This document shows positions 34,201 through 46,176 of a stretch of 64,000 nucleotides of DNA, piece by piece (position 1 is the stretch's first letter; each line of letters opens with the position of its first letter). The position numbers were made by a program, and so were the translations under genes. Source of the stretch: Epichloe hybrida (taxonomy: Eukaryota; Ascomycota; Sordariomycetes; Hypocreales; Clavicipitaceae); contig JAFEKR010000001.1 of the NCBI GenBank assembly GCA_019022495.1, positions 3,286,001-3,350,000 on the forward strand, given 5' to 3'. The notes under the pieces are model-generated. The model was not told where the DNA came from and searched no databases. It worked only from the letters and a program-made list of their open reading frames with translations.

Positions 34201-36822
34201 TAGTTACTAGAAGTAAGAGAAATAGTTGCCTTCTACCTTTTAGAAGGAGATATCTATTAATTATATTATTAACTTAGTTACCCTTCTGTTTAATAACTTA
34301 TAAAGATCCTTTACTAAGCTAGTTATAAAGTTAAATACTAGGTAATTAAGGAATTAACCAAAGTCTGCTACTATTACTAGATGCATGGAAAGGCCCCTAG
34401 TTGATTTAAGTTTATAATTAAAGATAACCACGAATTTAACTACAAGATTATTATTAATATTGTGGTTAAATGAGCACTGTGTAAGCATATACCTACTAAT
34501 AGAGAGACCTATACTATTAATATACCTTATAGCTTAGTAAGGTTCTGCTTTATAGTAGTAAAGCCTTATTATAAAGACTTATATACTATAGAGAGGCTAG
34601 AGTAGTAGGAGATAAAGCCTTATAATCCGCTAAAGTAATAGCTAAGTAACATAAAGGAAGAAGGAGCTATATAACTAATTACTACTAATAAAAGAGATTC
34701 TCTAATAGAAGATAATAAAAAGCTATAAATACTAGCTAAGAGAAAGTAAGGGAGACTAAGAAAGGCCCTTATAGTGTAATTTATAAGTATAGGAGAGTCT
34801 AATAAAGAGGCTTATAAAGCCTAAAAGGCCCTAAAGGGAAGCTATTAAGTTAAAGACTTATTACTATGCCCTAAAGGAATAAAAGTAAGGAAAAGAAAAC
34901 CTTATAGCCCTAAGAAGGATATTAGCCTAGTTTAGCTCTACGTACTTATAAATAAAGATTAAGAGGAGGCCTTTATTTAAGAGGTTATAACTAGAGGGAT
35001 ACTAAGCATAGTATTCCTTATAGTAAAGGAAGAGGCCGATTAGAACCTCGCCCTTTAGCTTTGCTAAGAAGGAAGGATTATAACCCTAGGAAAACCCTTT
35101 AAGTAGTCTAATTAAGCTAAGATTAACACTTTATAAGCTTATAATGTGTTCAAATTCATTAAGTTTAACCTAGCGAAGTATAGAGACTATAGAATCTTTA
35201 ATTCTTATATAGTTAGAGAAATTAAAGGTAAAGGAACAGACTTGCTATATAAGAAATCCCGCCTTATTATATAAGGCCATAATAACAAAGGAAAGGAATT
35301 CATCCTAATACAATCGCTAATAATTTAACAAGTAAGCTAACAACTTATTATAGCTATTACTCTATTATTAAGAAAAAGAGGTATTTACCTTTAGATTCGC
35401 GATATTACATAAGCCTACACTTAATCGCACACGGTGCTAATAAGGCTAATTATTATGAGATTACTAAAGCAAATTACATATCTCTTTCTAGAAGGGACTG
35501 TAATTAAATTGATTAGACCTCTTTACGGGATTGCAGAGGCTAGAACTCACTAGTAGGTAACGTACTTCTATTACCACAGGGATAACCTTAATATAATAAC
35601 TTTAACCTATAATCCCTACTTATTAATTATAGCTCTAAATAATAAGAACCTCTTTGGTATCATTAGAATACAAACTAATAATATATTAGGCCTAAGCAAT
35701 AATAACTTCTTCTAAAAAGAAAAGAAAGAGCTCTAGAAGGCTAATTTTATAGCTAAAGAAAAGCAATAATTAACCGCTAAGAATCCCCTTATTTTTAACA
35801 GGTGTATCTTAACCTAAAACACTAATAATTTATTAATCTTAACCTAGAAAGGCTAGAGTTAGAAGATTAAGGAAGTTAATCCTGAATCCCTAATAGTAAA
35901 GCAAGACTACATAGAATAATAAGCCTAAGGAAGCTATATTATAACTATATATTAACTAGAAGCTTCCTATAACCTATTAATTATAGCTTAACACTAAGAA
36001 CCCTCTAGGGAAGATATTATATACCTTAATAAATACCTTAAATAGTAGATTAAGAATTAATAACACGGACTATAATATATCCCTTTAGTTCTTAAAGAGG
36101 CAAAACTCTTCGTGTTTATAAATAGATTGCTTACTAATAACAAGGATTTAAGCTTATAGATTAGATACGTGATTGTGATTAGCAATAAGATAATGCAAGA
36201 CAATAATACCTTTATTATAAAAGGTAATATTATTACATATAGCTTAATAAAGAGTAAGAGAGTTACTTATAGCGTGCTTACCTCTAAGTTATATAGTATA
36301 GTTTAAGGCGCAAATATCGCCTGCGCGATTTCCACAACTCTACATTAAATCACGGATTAATTAAAGATACCTTGGATTCCTATAATTCTCTATACTAACT
36401 CTTTTTTATTATATAAATATCTTATAAAGCTAGGAACTATAAAGGAGAAGAGACTAATGATTAATATTATAGCTCTTTGTTAATTATACAAAAGGTACGA
36501 GATTTACGAAGTTAGGTGGATTAACGGCAATAATAATCTGGCGGATGTGATAATAAAAGTATTACTAAATTTATTACTTTCCTCTTTAATTAATTTAAAC
36601 GAATTAACAATTTGTGTTAAAGGATAGGTAAAGAGACCTGTGATATTAGAAGACAGGAGCTTAGGCAAGGAATAACGGATTAATTTAATTAACTAATGCC
36701 ACAATAGCTAATTAGAGCAGCGGATTCCTATTAAGGGATTCACTAGTGTATACTTTCCTTTAATCTAATTTTTATTACGTTTTTAAGCTCTTTAGCCACA
36801 AAGGAAAAAGAGAGATTACTAG

Positions 36823-37079
36823 TGTTAATTCCTTCGGATTTTCATTAGTTTAATTATAGCTAAAGACTAGACTAATTATAGGTCTGGCGTGATGCACGTG
36901 ATGCGATTGGCTGCACTAATTCGCCACCCCCTCTTTTGCCCTATATACGGATTTCGCTTACTTTCCTAGCATCTAGACTTTCCCTCTCTTCTCCCCCTTT
37001 CTAGCTAATTCAACTAACTATCATTGACTTCAATTTATACGGGATTTATTACCTGCGCAGGACCTTGGTGCAACCAACA
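36823..37079 (+). repeat. 3' LTR of Copia-A copy 2
   Basis: It starts TGTTAATTCCTTCGG and ends GCAACCAACA, 257 bp, after a purine tract GGAAAAAGAGAGA. Confidence 0.9.
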
Positions 37080-37990
37080 CTAGGATATTATAGTTATTAA
37101 GGTTTCCTTATTACTTCTTTATAATATTAACTATAATATTCTATAGTAAATACTAATAGTATATTTACTACTAGGCTAATAGAAAGGTATTCTAAAGACT
37201 ACTTTTAAGAGCTTTATTAAAATCTATAATAATAATACTAGGTATCTTAATACTAGTAGCTTTTATAGCTAGCCTAAGGTACTTTAAAAGCTAACTATAA
37301 GCTACTTTATTTTCTTTAGTAGTAAGCCTAAAGTTAATACTAAATATTATATATAAAGATATAATACTAGTAACTTATAATAAAGGTAAGTTAAAGTAGT
37401 TAACCTTATATATATTATTTATTTATAATAACTTAGGGTTTTACTTTTATTACTAAATTAACTCTTTATACACCTAGAATACTTATAAAAGCTTTCTAGA
37501 AGAATCTTAGTTAAATTACTTATAGAAAATATAGTTATTATTATCTAGGAGCTTAATAAATTTTTATATTAATATTCCTAGGTTATATAGCATAAGTTAT
37601 AGCTAATACTAGATAAAAAATATATTTAATCTAGTAATATAGACTTTAGGGTGCTCTTATATAATTTAGCTAGTAATTTACCTTATAGTTAATATACTAT
37701 ATTTACTAAGGGTTTTAACCTTTATCTTAAGCTATTAGAGGCTAAATTTCTACTAGCTTTAAAGCTAAAGAATACTTAAATTTAAGGGAGAAAAAACTAG
37801 GTTATAGTTTTATATATTTTCCTTTATTATAGGAACCTAGATATTATTATATATATTATATTATACTTATGCGCTAAAAGGGCATTATAGCTTTCTTAAA
37901 AAGGTCTTATAAATATTAGAATTAAGGGCATTTAGACAATAATTCCCGCTATACTAGCATTAAATTAAGTAGTTAACTCTTTATTATATA
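37080..37990. other. Degraded AT-rich sequence (right part of the copy 2 host)
   Basis: It continues the unrecognised sequence left at 30957. No readable domain, and it ends where the hAT-like end CAGAGAATTGTA begins. Confidence 0.4.
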
Positions 37991-38149
37991 CAGAGAATTG
38001 TATGTAGTGTAATTAATGTAGTTTTTGGGGGGTAGCTTGTAATTGTAGTGTAATTATTCCTAGGCTGTAATTAATTAATTGTAATTGCTAGGTATATGTA
38101 ATTAATTGTAGTCGTAGTTGTAATTATTACAACTACAACCAGGCAATTG

Positions 38150-38543
38150 TACTCGTGTAATGTAATTGTTTTGTAATTGTTTTCTTTATTTTTATATCTA
38201 ACTTATGATTAAAGATATTATCCTAATAATTATATAATCTTATAGAGTAAAATTCAAAGAAAAATACTATATATAAAAGTGGGTCTGAAAGTGGATTGTT
38301 AAGCTATAAAGTAGAAAAATAACTTTTGTACTTATTTTTAGTGCTAAAATGTAATTGTTTTTAGTATTTGTAATTACAGACGTACGACCCACTTTGAGAC
38401 CCACTTTTATATATTATACTTTACTTCGATTTTTACTCTATAAGATTACGTAATTATTAGTATAATATCTTTAATTATAAGCTAGATATTAATTCTTTAA
38501 GAAAAACAAACAATTACACGATGTAATTGTTTACAATACTCTG
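38150..38543 (-). mobile_element. hAT MITE copy 2 (394 bp), inverted relative to copy 1
   Basis: It starts CAGGCAATTGTACTCGTG and ends GTTTACAATACTCTG, the reverse complement of copy 1's plan. The perfect 8-bp TSD is ACTACAAC (38142-38149 and 38544-38551). The different TSD shows an independent insertion, not an inverted duplication of a larger block. Confidence 0.9.
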
Positions 38544-38930
38544 ACTACAACTACACAATTACATGTAATTGTTACTAAAAATAGAAATATTATATCTAAT
38601 AAGGCTATGTTTTTCTTAGATATTCTCTTATAAATATTAATATAAGACTTTCTTTATTTACTATTTTTCTTCATTAGTTACTTAATTTCTAATATCTAAC
38701 TTTTTTAAAGATTTTACTATAACTAGGGTTATATATAATATTATAACTTTATAATAATACTATTATAGTTAATACTTTATTTTACTAATTTAACTTAAAG
38801 AAAAACCTTGTTATTATATTATTTACTATTTCTTTTTAATATTTGTTATTATTCTGAATTAAAATAACCTTAAACTAAAGTAGTTAAATTAAATAAACTA
38901 TAAATAAACTATTAATGTACTTAATAGGAA

Positions 38931-39180
38931 TAGCTTATAATAGCTTATGATAGCTTATAATAGCTTATAATAGCTTATGATAGCTTATAATAGCTTATAA
39001 TAGCTTATGATAGCTTATAATAGCTTATAATAGCTTATAATAGCTTATGATAGCTTATAATAGCTTATAATAGCTTATAATAGCTTATAATAGCTAATAA
39101 TAGCTTATAATAGCTTATAATAGCTAATAATAGCTAATAATAGCTTATAATAGCTTATAATAACTTATGATAACTTATAA
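38931..39180. repeat. 10-bp minisatellite (AGCTTATAAT)n
   Basis: Exactly 25 decamers in register. Most are TAGCTTATAA or TAGCTTATGA, with a few TAGCTAATAA and TAACTTATGA. It is the same unit as at 63591-63860 and the reverse complement of the hAT-1 unit. Confidence 0.95.
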
Positions 39181-39616
39181 ATTAAAATAATAATATATAT
39201 AAAAGAGATAAATATAACTTACCTTGTAATAGATAGTAATTATATATTATATAAAGCCATAAGCTTAGTAAATATATTATTAATATATAATCTAGTATAT
39301 ATGCTTTTTAAGGTTTTAAATCCTAGGTAATAATATTAGTATTATAAAGGGTAGTAAATAATAATAATATAAATATATACTAAGAAGCTTATATTCTAAT
39401 TTAAAATCTAAAGTTATTTAACTTATAATAACTCCTAAATAGGACTTTAAATTAAAAGATATCTATATATTTAGTTATAAAGATATATAGCTAAAATTTA
39501 AGAAGTGTTTATTTAGCTTAATAATAAGCTCTTAGAAAGATTTATTATATAAATTATAAATATTTATAGAAATATTTTAATGATTTAAATAAGATATTAT
39601 ATTTAGACTATAATTA
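39181..39616. other. AT-rich stretch before the gypsy element, nothing recognised
   Basis: No readable domain. Its last seven bases, ATAATTA (39610-39616), also follow the gypsy element at 45961-45967, so it is probably the element's left host sequence. Confidence 0.4.
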
Positions 39617-39805
39617 TGAGAACAAAGGGATAGCTAGGCAAGAGGTATGGGGGCGTTCGTATATTGACTAAAGCTTGCTAGGTCTAAGTGTATTATGCGT
39701 GCGAGTCGCTAACTTATAGCTAGTGGCTTGCTAGTGTTACATAGACCTAGCCCTATAGCGTAATGCGCTAGTAAGGTATACCTATATTATAAGTAAGGCC
39801 TTATA
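39617..39805 (-). repeat. 3' LTR of the gypsy element (189 bp)
   Basis: On the plus strand it starts TGAGAACAAAGGGATAGC and ends GTAAGGCCTTATA. It aligns without gaps to 45772-45960. Confidence 0.85.
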
Positions 39806-42800
39806 ATTATCCCCTTACTTATAGCTAGGCTTCTAAATAGCTTTCCCTAGCCTTAATATAGCTATTTACTAACTAGCTAATAATAAAAATAATAATAAAT
39901 AAATTAGTTAGCTTTATAATATAAATTTCATTATAACTTACTATTATATCGCTCCCTTTTCCTCCTTATAACTCTAGACTATTCTAATTAATTTTAATTA
40001 GACTTTATTTACCCTAACTTATTATATACCTATCCTTACTATTTTATTATAGAAGCTAATACTATTTACTTCTATAAGTGCTTTTATATATACTACTTAT
40101 ACACTAGCTACGCTAACTTTAAGAGGTACTTACTAATTAAGGCGACTTTACTAAGGATTATATATAGTTTTTCTTATTCTTTGCTTAGGAGTAGTGCTAC
40201 TAGGGATAAGTAGTTAAAGTATTATCTCTAATATAATAAGCATAGTAATACCTATAAGATAGTAAGTTACTTAGTATTTTATTACTATATACTTCTAACT
40301 TACTAACTTTTCTATACTAAGCTATAGTAATAATAGCTAGTAACTTTTCTAACCTAATGGTTATTTATAAGTAAGTATAGGCCCTTATAGGCACTACTAT
40401 TTCTACCCTAAATAAAAAGAGTATTAGTGTTTTTTTAAAGGAGACTTACTACAGCTTTACTAAGTATATCCTTAACTTAGTTATAGGATTTAACTATATA
40501 AATACTTTATATTATATTACCTTTAGGTTAACTAGTACTATAAAGGCATATTAAGTCTATTAAATCCTAACCTAATTACTTATTATTTACTAACCTTTCT
40601 ATATAGGCTGCCTTTATTTCTTACTAGAGCTATCTAGTCTCTTAGTAGTAGTTATAAGTTACCTTAGTAGCTATAGCCTTATTCCCCTCTTTTCTAGTTT
40701 ACCCTTAGCTTTTTATTATTTATTTACTAAGGCTTTACTAATATTTTAATAGGAGAACCTAGAGGATACTATAGCTATGTAAGAAGTATGTATAGTTCTT
40801 TAGCTTTATTTATTAAATCTAGGCTATGTTACCTAGGCTATAGTAATATACTACTTCTTCTATACTATAGAGAAAGTAATTTAGGCTAATAAGAATAAGG
40901 TAAAGTATAGGTTTATTAATAGTAAGGTTATCTCCTATCTAGGGGCTATAATAGAGGGTTTTCTAGTTACTTTACCTACGCTTTAAGCGCTATTTCTTTT
41001 ATTTTTTTGTAATATAATATAGGCCTCTAGGTAGAATTTTTAGGTAACTAATAATGTTAAGCCTTTACTATAGTGATATTATTCCTTAGTGCTTATAATT
41101 CGCTTATAACTTACTATGCTTTCTCCTTATTTTACTTTAATAGAAGGCCTAAATTATATATTAAGCGCTTTCTATATCTTCTACTACTACCTATTAATTA
41201 TATTTACTTAGCTAACCCTTCTATTTTACTAAGTATTTATTACCTTTATAAGTCTTCCTATAATCTTTAACTTCTTTAACTTTAAATTTATTATCTTTAT
41301 CTTTAAGGTTTAGTATTAGTATTTCTTTATCCATAGTGTCTTTCTAGTAATTCTATAGCTCTAATAGACTAATATAAAATATGTTATATAGTTAATTATA
41401 CTTATTAGGTAGCGCTAGTTAGTATGCTTATTTACTTATAGCGTTAAGTATTTAAAATAGCCTAATAAATCTAGGGGTTAGCTTCTATTTTATATCCTTA
41501 AGTCTAATATTCTTTGCTAATAGTAGTACTAAGTCTTCTCTTTTTAAGGTTAATAGCTAGTGTTATTAGTTATAATACTTTGCCTATACTTTAGTAGCTC
41601 TTACCTAGTTATATACTAGTTTCTCCTTAACCTTATATAGCTTTTATATATATATATAGGCTTCTAGGACCTCCCTCTCCTTACTCTTACCCTTAAGAGC
41701 TAGATAAAACTTAAGTAAATAGCCTATAAGAGTATAGTTAGGGGAGTAACTTATTATTTTGTTAATAGTATTATTACACGTAAATTAAGCTATTAGGAGT
41801 AGCTTTAGCTATAGCTATTAGTTTTCTTTAATAAAGTATTATAAGTAATATTTAAGTACTTAGTTTATTCTCTCTATTTACTTATTAGTTTAGGGGTAAA
41901 ATACTATTAAAAGCCTATGCTTTATATATAATAGGTAATATATATCTAACTAGAATTAGCTTATAAACACTAATTCTTTATTAGATATAATACCCTCTAG
42001 CGCCCTAAATTAAAGCTTAATCTCCTTATAGAATAGCTTTGCTAATTTAGCCGCGTTAATTATAGTCTATATAAGGAGAAAGATAAAGTACTTAGTAAAT
42101 TAGTTTATAATTACTAGGATTATGTTAGTTTCTTAGTTACCTAGCTATACTAGTAGTAATCCTATAATAAAATCTATTAAGATCTTTATTTATGGTTACC
42201 TTAGTATTAGCAGCGATTTAAGGCTTCTATATAGGTAGTGCCTCCTAGCTACCACACGCTAGTATACTTTATAGCTAGATATATAGTTTAAAATAGCTTT
42301 ACTTATTACTAGCTACTAATAGTAATGTTTTAGTAGTTTAAGAGTGTATTTAGTCCTAAATTAACTTACTAATAAATTATTATAGTATAGCTATAGAAGC
42401 TTCTATTATAAGATAGGCTCCTATAGAATAACTACCTAGTCTTTATACATTAGGAGGCCCCTTATACTACATAACTATAGACTAGCTTTTCCCCTCCCTT
42501 TTACTTAGGAGTTAACCTTATAGAATGATGTAGTCTGCTTCTATAGTTATACTAAATAGTTTTATTTACTGCAAATAATATAAATATAGCCTATAGTTCC
42601 CAACTATAAAGATATTTACTATTTTCCTTTAAAGCTTTAGTAAGAGCGCCTTATTTAATATAGGTTTACCCTTATAATTAGACTTTCTTAATAGTATATT
42701 TATAGGGTTACTCTTCCCTAGTCTATACTTAATTATAAAATAGAAAAGGTAAAGGAATATACACTATTATACCTATCTTCTATTTAGCTTTTACTACCTT

Positions 42801-45771
42801 ATAAAGGTCTATAGGTTATAATAGTCTAATAGGACCTTTATAGGTATCTCTACGCCTTTAATATAATATTACTAGTGTTTAAATAACTTTACTATAGTAA
42901 GTAACTCTTAATTAGCTATACTATAGTTATATTTAGCGTCTATAAACTTCCTTAACTAAAAGGCTACTAAATACTAATAGCCCTTATTATTTTACTAAGA
43001 TAGGATTCCTACTATTACAAAAATTAAGGTATTTATCTTAATACACACTACTTAACTTAGGTTATAGTATTAGAGTAAAGGCGCTTACTAAAAGGTATCT
43101 TTTAGCTAGTTAAATACTAACTACTCCTTTTCTCTGAATATAAACCTCCTAGTCTAAATACTATTTTAACTACCCTTTATTAGTATATAAAGAGGTGCTA
43201 TAATCCTAGAGTATTTATAAATAAACTATTAATAGAAGTTATAGAACTTAAGGAATAACTATATATCCTTAAAACTTATTAGCTTCTTCTATTCTCTAAT
43301 TATATTAACCTAGTAAGTATTTATTAATATCCTATTAATAGAGAGAATAAATCCTAGGAATTTTACTAATTCTTTATAAAAAAAGTACTTAGAGGGTTTT
43401 ATATATAACTTTACTAACCTTATATGTTTAAGAACTTACTTAATGTGTTTAGTATACTCCTTCTTTATCTTAGAGAAGATTAAGATATTATTTAGATATA
43501 CTATATAAATAGTATTAACTAGCCTATGTAGTGCCTTATAGATATAACTCTAGAAAGTAGCTAGGGTATTTATTAACTTAAAAGGCATTATAAGGTACTT
43601 ATAGTGCCTATAACACATATAAAAAGCTATCTTCTACTTATTACCCTCTTTAATATAAATTTAGTAGTATGTATTCTTAATATTAATCTTAGAAAAGAAA
43701 TAGGCCCCTTAGTATTAATTAAGGATCTCTAAAATTAGGGGGAGAGTATAGTAATTCTTCTATATTACCTTATTAAGCCCTTAATAGTTAATGCATAGCT
43801 AGAGCATTTTATCTTTCTTTAGCATAAATAAAATAGGCGCGCCTACTAGGCTCTTTAAGGGTCTTATCTAGCCTTTCTTTAGGTTATTATTAATATATTC
43901 CTAGAGCTCTCTAAGCTTGCTTTAGGAGAGAGAATAAATTAGTTTATATAGGGGTGTAGCTCCTAGTATAAGATTAATTATATAGTTAGTTAACTTCTTT
44001 AATAGGAGGCTCCTTATCTTATTTAATGTAAATATATCTTTAAACTTATGTAGTTCCTCTAGGATATCTTTAATAGTTCTATATACTCTTACTTTCTCTT
44101 TATCTTTAAGAGGGATAAACTTATTCTTTAACACACTTATAATAGCATATATAATTGTCTTGTTATATATTACCTTTATAAACTTATAGGGAGTTAGTAG
44201 TAAAAAGGCTACCTTTCTCTTTTTAAACTACTATTCTTATAAGTATAAGTAAAGATATATATATTCTTCTATAAGTGTGTGTATTCTAATTAATATAGGG
44301 CTTTCCTCTGCTCTTAGGTCCTTATTAATAGCTATATATAGTAACTTAAGATCTTTCTTTTTACCTTATAAATCTTTAATTATAATAGGTACCTTATAAA
44401 TACTATATTAGGGAACTATTAGAGCCCTTACTACCTTTAAGATAGGTGCTATAGCCTTAGCTTAATTAAGCTTATAAGTCTATGTAAATTAGGCGCTTAT
44501 AATATTAATCTTAGTGTAACTATTAAGATCCACTACTATTTTAATATCTTTATACCTATAAATAGTAACTAGTATATAGAATTAGTGTCCTATTAGTACC
44601 CTAGTGTCTAAGGTAAAGGTAAGGGCTTTTACTTTTACCTCTAGGAGTTTTCCTAGCTCTCTTACTAGTCTTTCCTTAGCTTATTATAATTATAAATAAG
44701 GTGCTTTATGCTATTATAATTAAAGCACTATTTTCTTCCTTATAGTCTATTATTATTTAGATAGGTAGCTAGGATCTTTTCCTTATCCTTATCCTTATCT
44801 CTTTAGTCTTTATTTAGCTAATACCCTTATAAGGAGTTATGTCTTTAGTGTTAAGCTACCTTATATAGCCCCTTCTCTTCTAAATTATTTAGCTTTTACT
44901 CATTCTTTAATATCGCCTCCTAGAATCGCTAGGTAAGTTATATAATATCTTCTTATATTAGACTAGTAATATTCGCGTACAGGTTAATATAATCTTATAA
45001 GTTAGGAAGTAATTTTATAAAGAATATAAGAGCATAGGTCTTTTCTAAAGCGTGTTTTAGGTGTTTCTCTAGTAAATCTAAGTAAATACTAAACTTAATA
45101 GGACTCTAGCCTTTCTTTTACTTTATGTTTTCTAGCTATATAGCTATTTATGCATTATAACTTATAGAGTCTTTAAGTAGCGTAAGGGTCTAGTCTTAGA
45201 ACTTATCCTAGTTATCCTTAGGATAATCCTAACTATTAGCTAGTTATTCTTTAATGTATTAGTCTTATCTAGCCTAATAGTTTATATATATATAGTTAAG
45301 TGTAAAGATAATCTTTTAGTTATCCTAGTAATACTTCTTCTTTGCCTCCTTAAAGGCATAGTTAAGGTTATTAAGCTATATCTTATGCTTTTATAGGTTT
45401 ATAAGGTATTAGAGTTTTATAATATTTTAGACCTTAACTTCTTAGATACTAAGGCTTAAGAATAAGCTATTCTTTTAGCCCCTTTTTACTAGTTCTCTAT
45501 AAGATTATATTAAGTTAGTAAGCTCCTTTTCTTAATTCTATAGTTCCTTAAGTTACTTAAGCTAGGTAATTTACTCTCTAACCACTACCTCTTCTATCCT
45601 TATAGTAAAGGGTATAGCTTTAAATAGGGTTATAAAATATTATATATCCCTAGCTATAGTGTTACTATTATCTAGCTAATCCTAAGTAATATATAGTATA
45701 CTTCTAGTAGATTAGGTTATTCTCCCCCCTATATTACTCTTAGGTAGCTAGTAAAAGAAGCTTTAGAATTA

Positions 45772-45960
45772 TAAGAATAAAGGGATAGCTAGGTAAGAGG
45801 TATAGGGGTGTTTATATATTAACTAAAGCTTGCTAGGTCTAAGTGTATTATACGTGTAAGTTACTAACTTATAGCTAGTGGCTTGCTAGTGTCACGTGGA
45901 CCTAGCCCTACAGCGTGGTGCGCTAGCGGGGTGCACCTATGTTGTGAGTGGGGCCTCACA
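45772..45960 (-). repeat. 5' LTR of the gypsy element (189 bp)
   Basis: On the plus strand it starts TAAGAATAAAGGGATAGC and ends GTGGGGCCTCACA. The outer end keeps GTGTCACGTGGACC and GCGGGGTGCACC, where the partner LTR reads the TA-rich derivative. Confidence 0.85.
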
Positions 45961-45997
45961 ATAATTATTAGTTAGATAATAAAAGAGTAAAAGAATA

Positions 45998-46176
45998 TGT
46001 TAATTCCTTCGGATCTTCATCGGTTCAATCGTGGCCAAAGACCAGACCAATTGTGGGTCTGGCGTGATGCACGCGATACGATTAGCTACATTAATTTGCC
46101 ACCCCCTCTTTTACCTTACATATAGATTTCTTCCTTTAGCATGGAACCTCTACGTAGGACCTTAGTGAATCTAACA
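45998..46176 (+). repeat. 5' LTR of Copia-A copy 3, with about 78 bp deleted
   Basis: It is 179 bp where the partner is 258 bp. The segment from the CGCCTAC...CATCTAGAC block to the ACGGGATTTATT block is replaced by TTCCTTTAGCATGGAACC. Since reverse transcription makes both LTRs equal at insertion, the loss came later. Confidence 0.9.

Larger units (their letters stand above)
30958..37079 (+). mobile_element. Copia-A copy 2, full length but with an integrase deletion
   Basis: LTRs at 30958-31214 and 36823-37079 (257 bp each), TSD CTAGG at 30953-30957 and 37080-37084. The internal order is as in copy 1: gag from about 31930, protease about 33870, reverse transcriptase about 34850-36000 (QTNN near 35670) and RNase H about 36085-36630. 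At about 34460-34495 roughly 640 bp are missing compared with the other copies, which removes most of the integrase core. A short unrelated-looking filler, near GTTAAATGAGCACTG, marks the joint. No ORF survives. Confidence 0.92.
37991..39180. mobile_element. hAT-3: hAT-like element with one recognised end and a decamer array
   Basis: The left end CAGAGAATTGTATGTAGTG resembles the end of hAT-1 (CAGAGCTTTACATGTAGTG). A subterminal region of repeated GTAATT/GTAGTG motifs follows, and a hAT MITE (38150-38543) is inserted in it. A decamer minisatellite lies at 38931-39180, as in hAT-1. No matching right end was found before the gypsy LTR at 39617, so it is truncated, interrupted, or ends somewhere I could not recognise. 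The end coordinate is that of the array. Confidence 0.5.
39617..45960 (-). mobile_element. Ty3/gypsy-like LTR retrotransposon, minus strand, RIP-degraded
   Basis: LTRs of 189 bp at 39617-39805 and 45772-45960. On the minus strand, reading through stops, gag lies about 45700-44900 and protease about 44800-44300. Reverse transcriptase follows about 44130-43300, with an open piece EELHKFKDIFTLNKIRSLL (44134-43922), then PVGAPILFI spelling and the YLDD box as YLNN (about 43498-43487). RNase H comes next, then integrase about 42700-41500 (DFIIGLLLV followed by NIILVIINQFTKYF near 42150). Integrase after RNase H identifies the gypsy order. A polypurine-like tract (AAGTAAGGGGATAAT on the minus strand) borders the left LTR. 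No exact 5-bp TSD is found; the flanks share ATAATTA. Confidence 0.85.

Noticed and set aside
38931..39180. Regular array that could be mistaken for a CRISPR
   Set aside because: The units are contiguous 10-mers with no unique spacers, in a fungal genome.
41073..41270. 65-codon plus-strand ORF with hydrophobic residues
   Set aside because: It is antisense to the gypsy coding strand; the hydrophobic look is due to AT-rich codons.
39610..45967. ATAATTA on both sides of the gypsy element as its TSD
   Set aside because: A TSD should directly abut both LTRs with equal length, usually 5 bp; here the immediate 5-mers differ (AATTA, ATAAT), and such AT-rich matches arise by chance.
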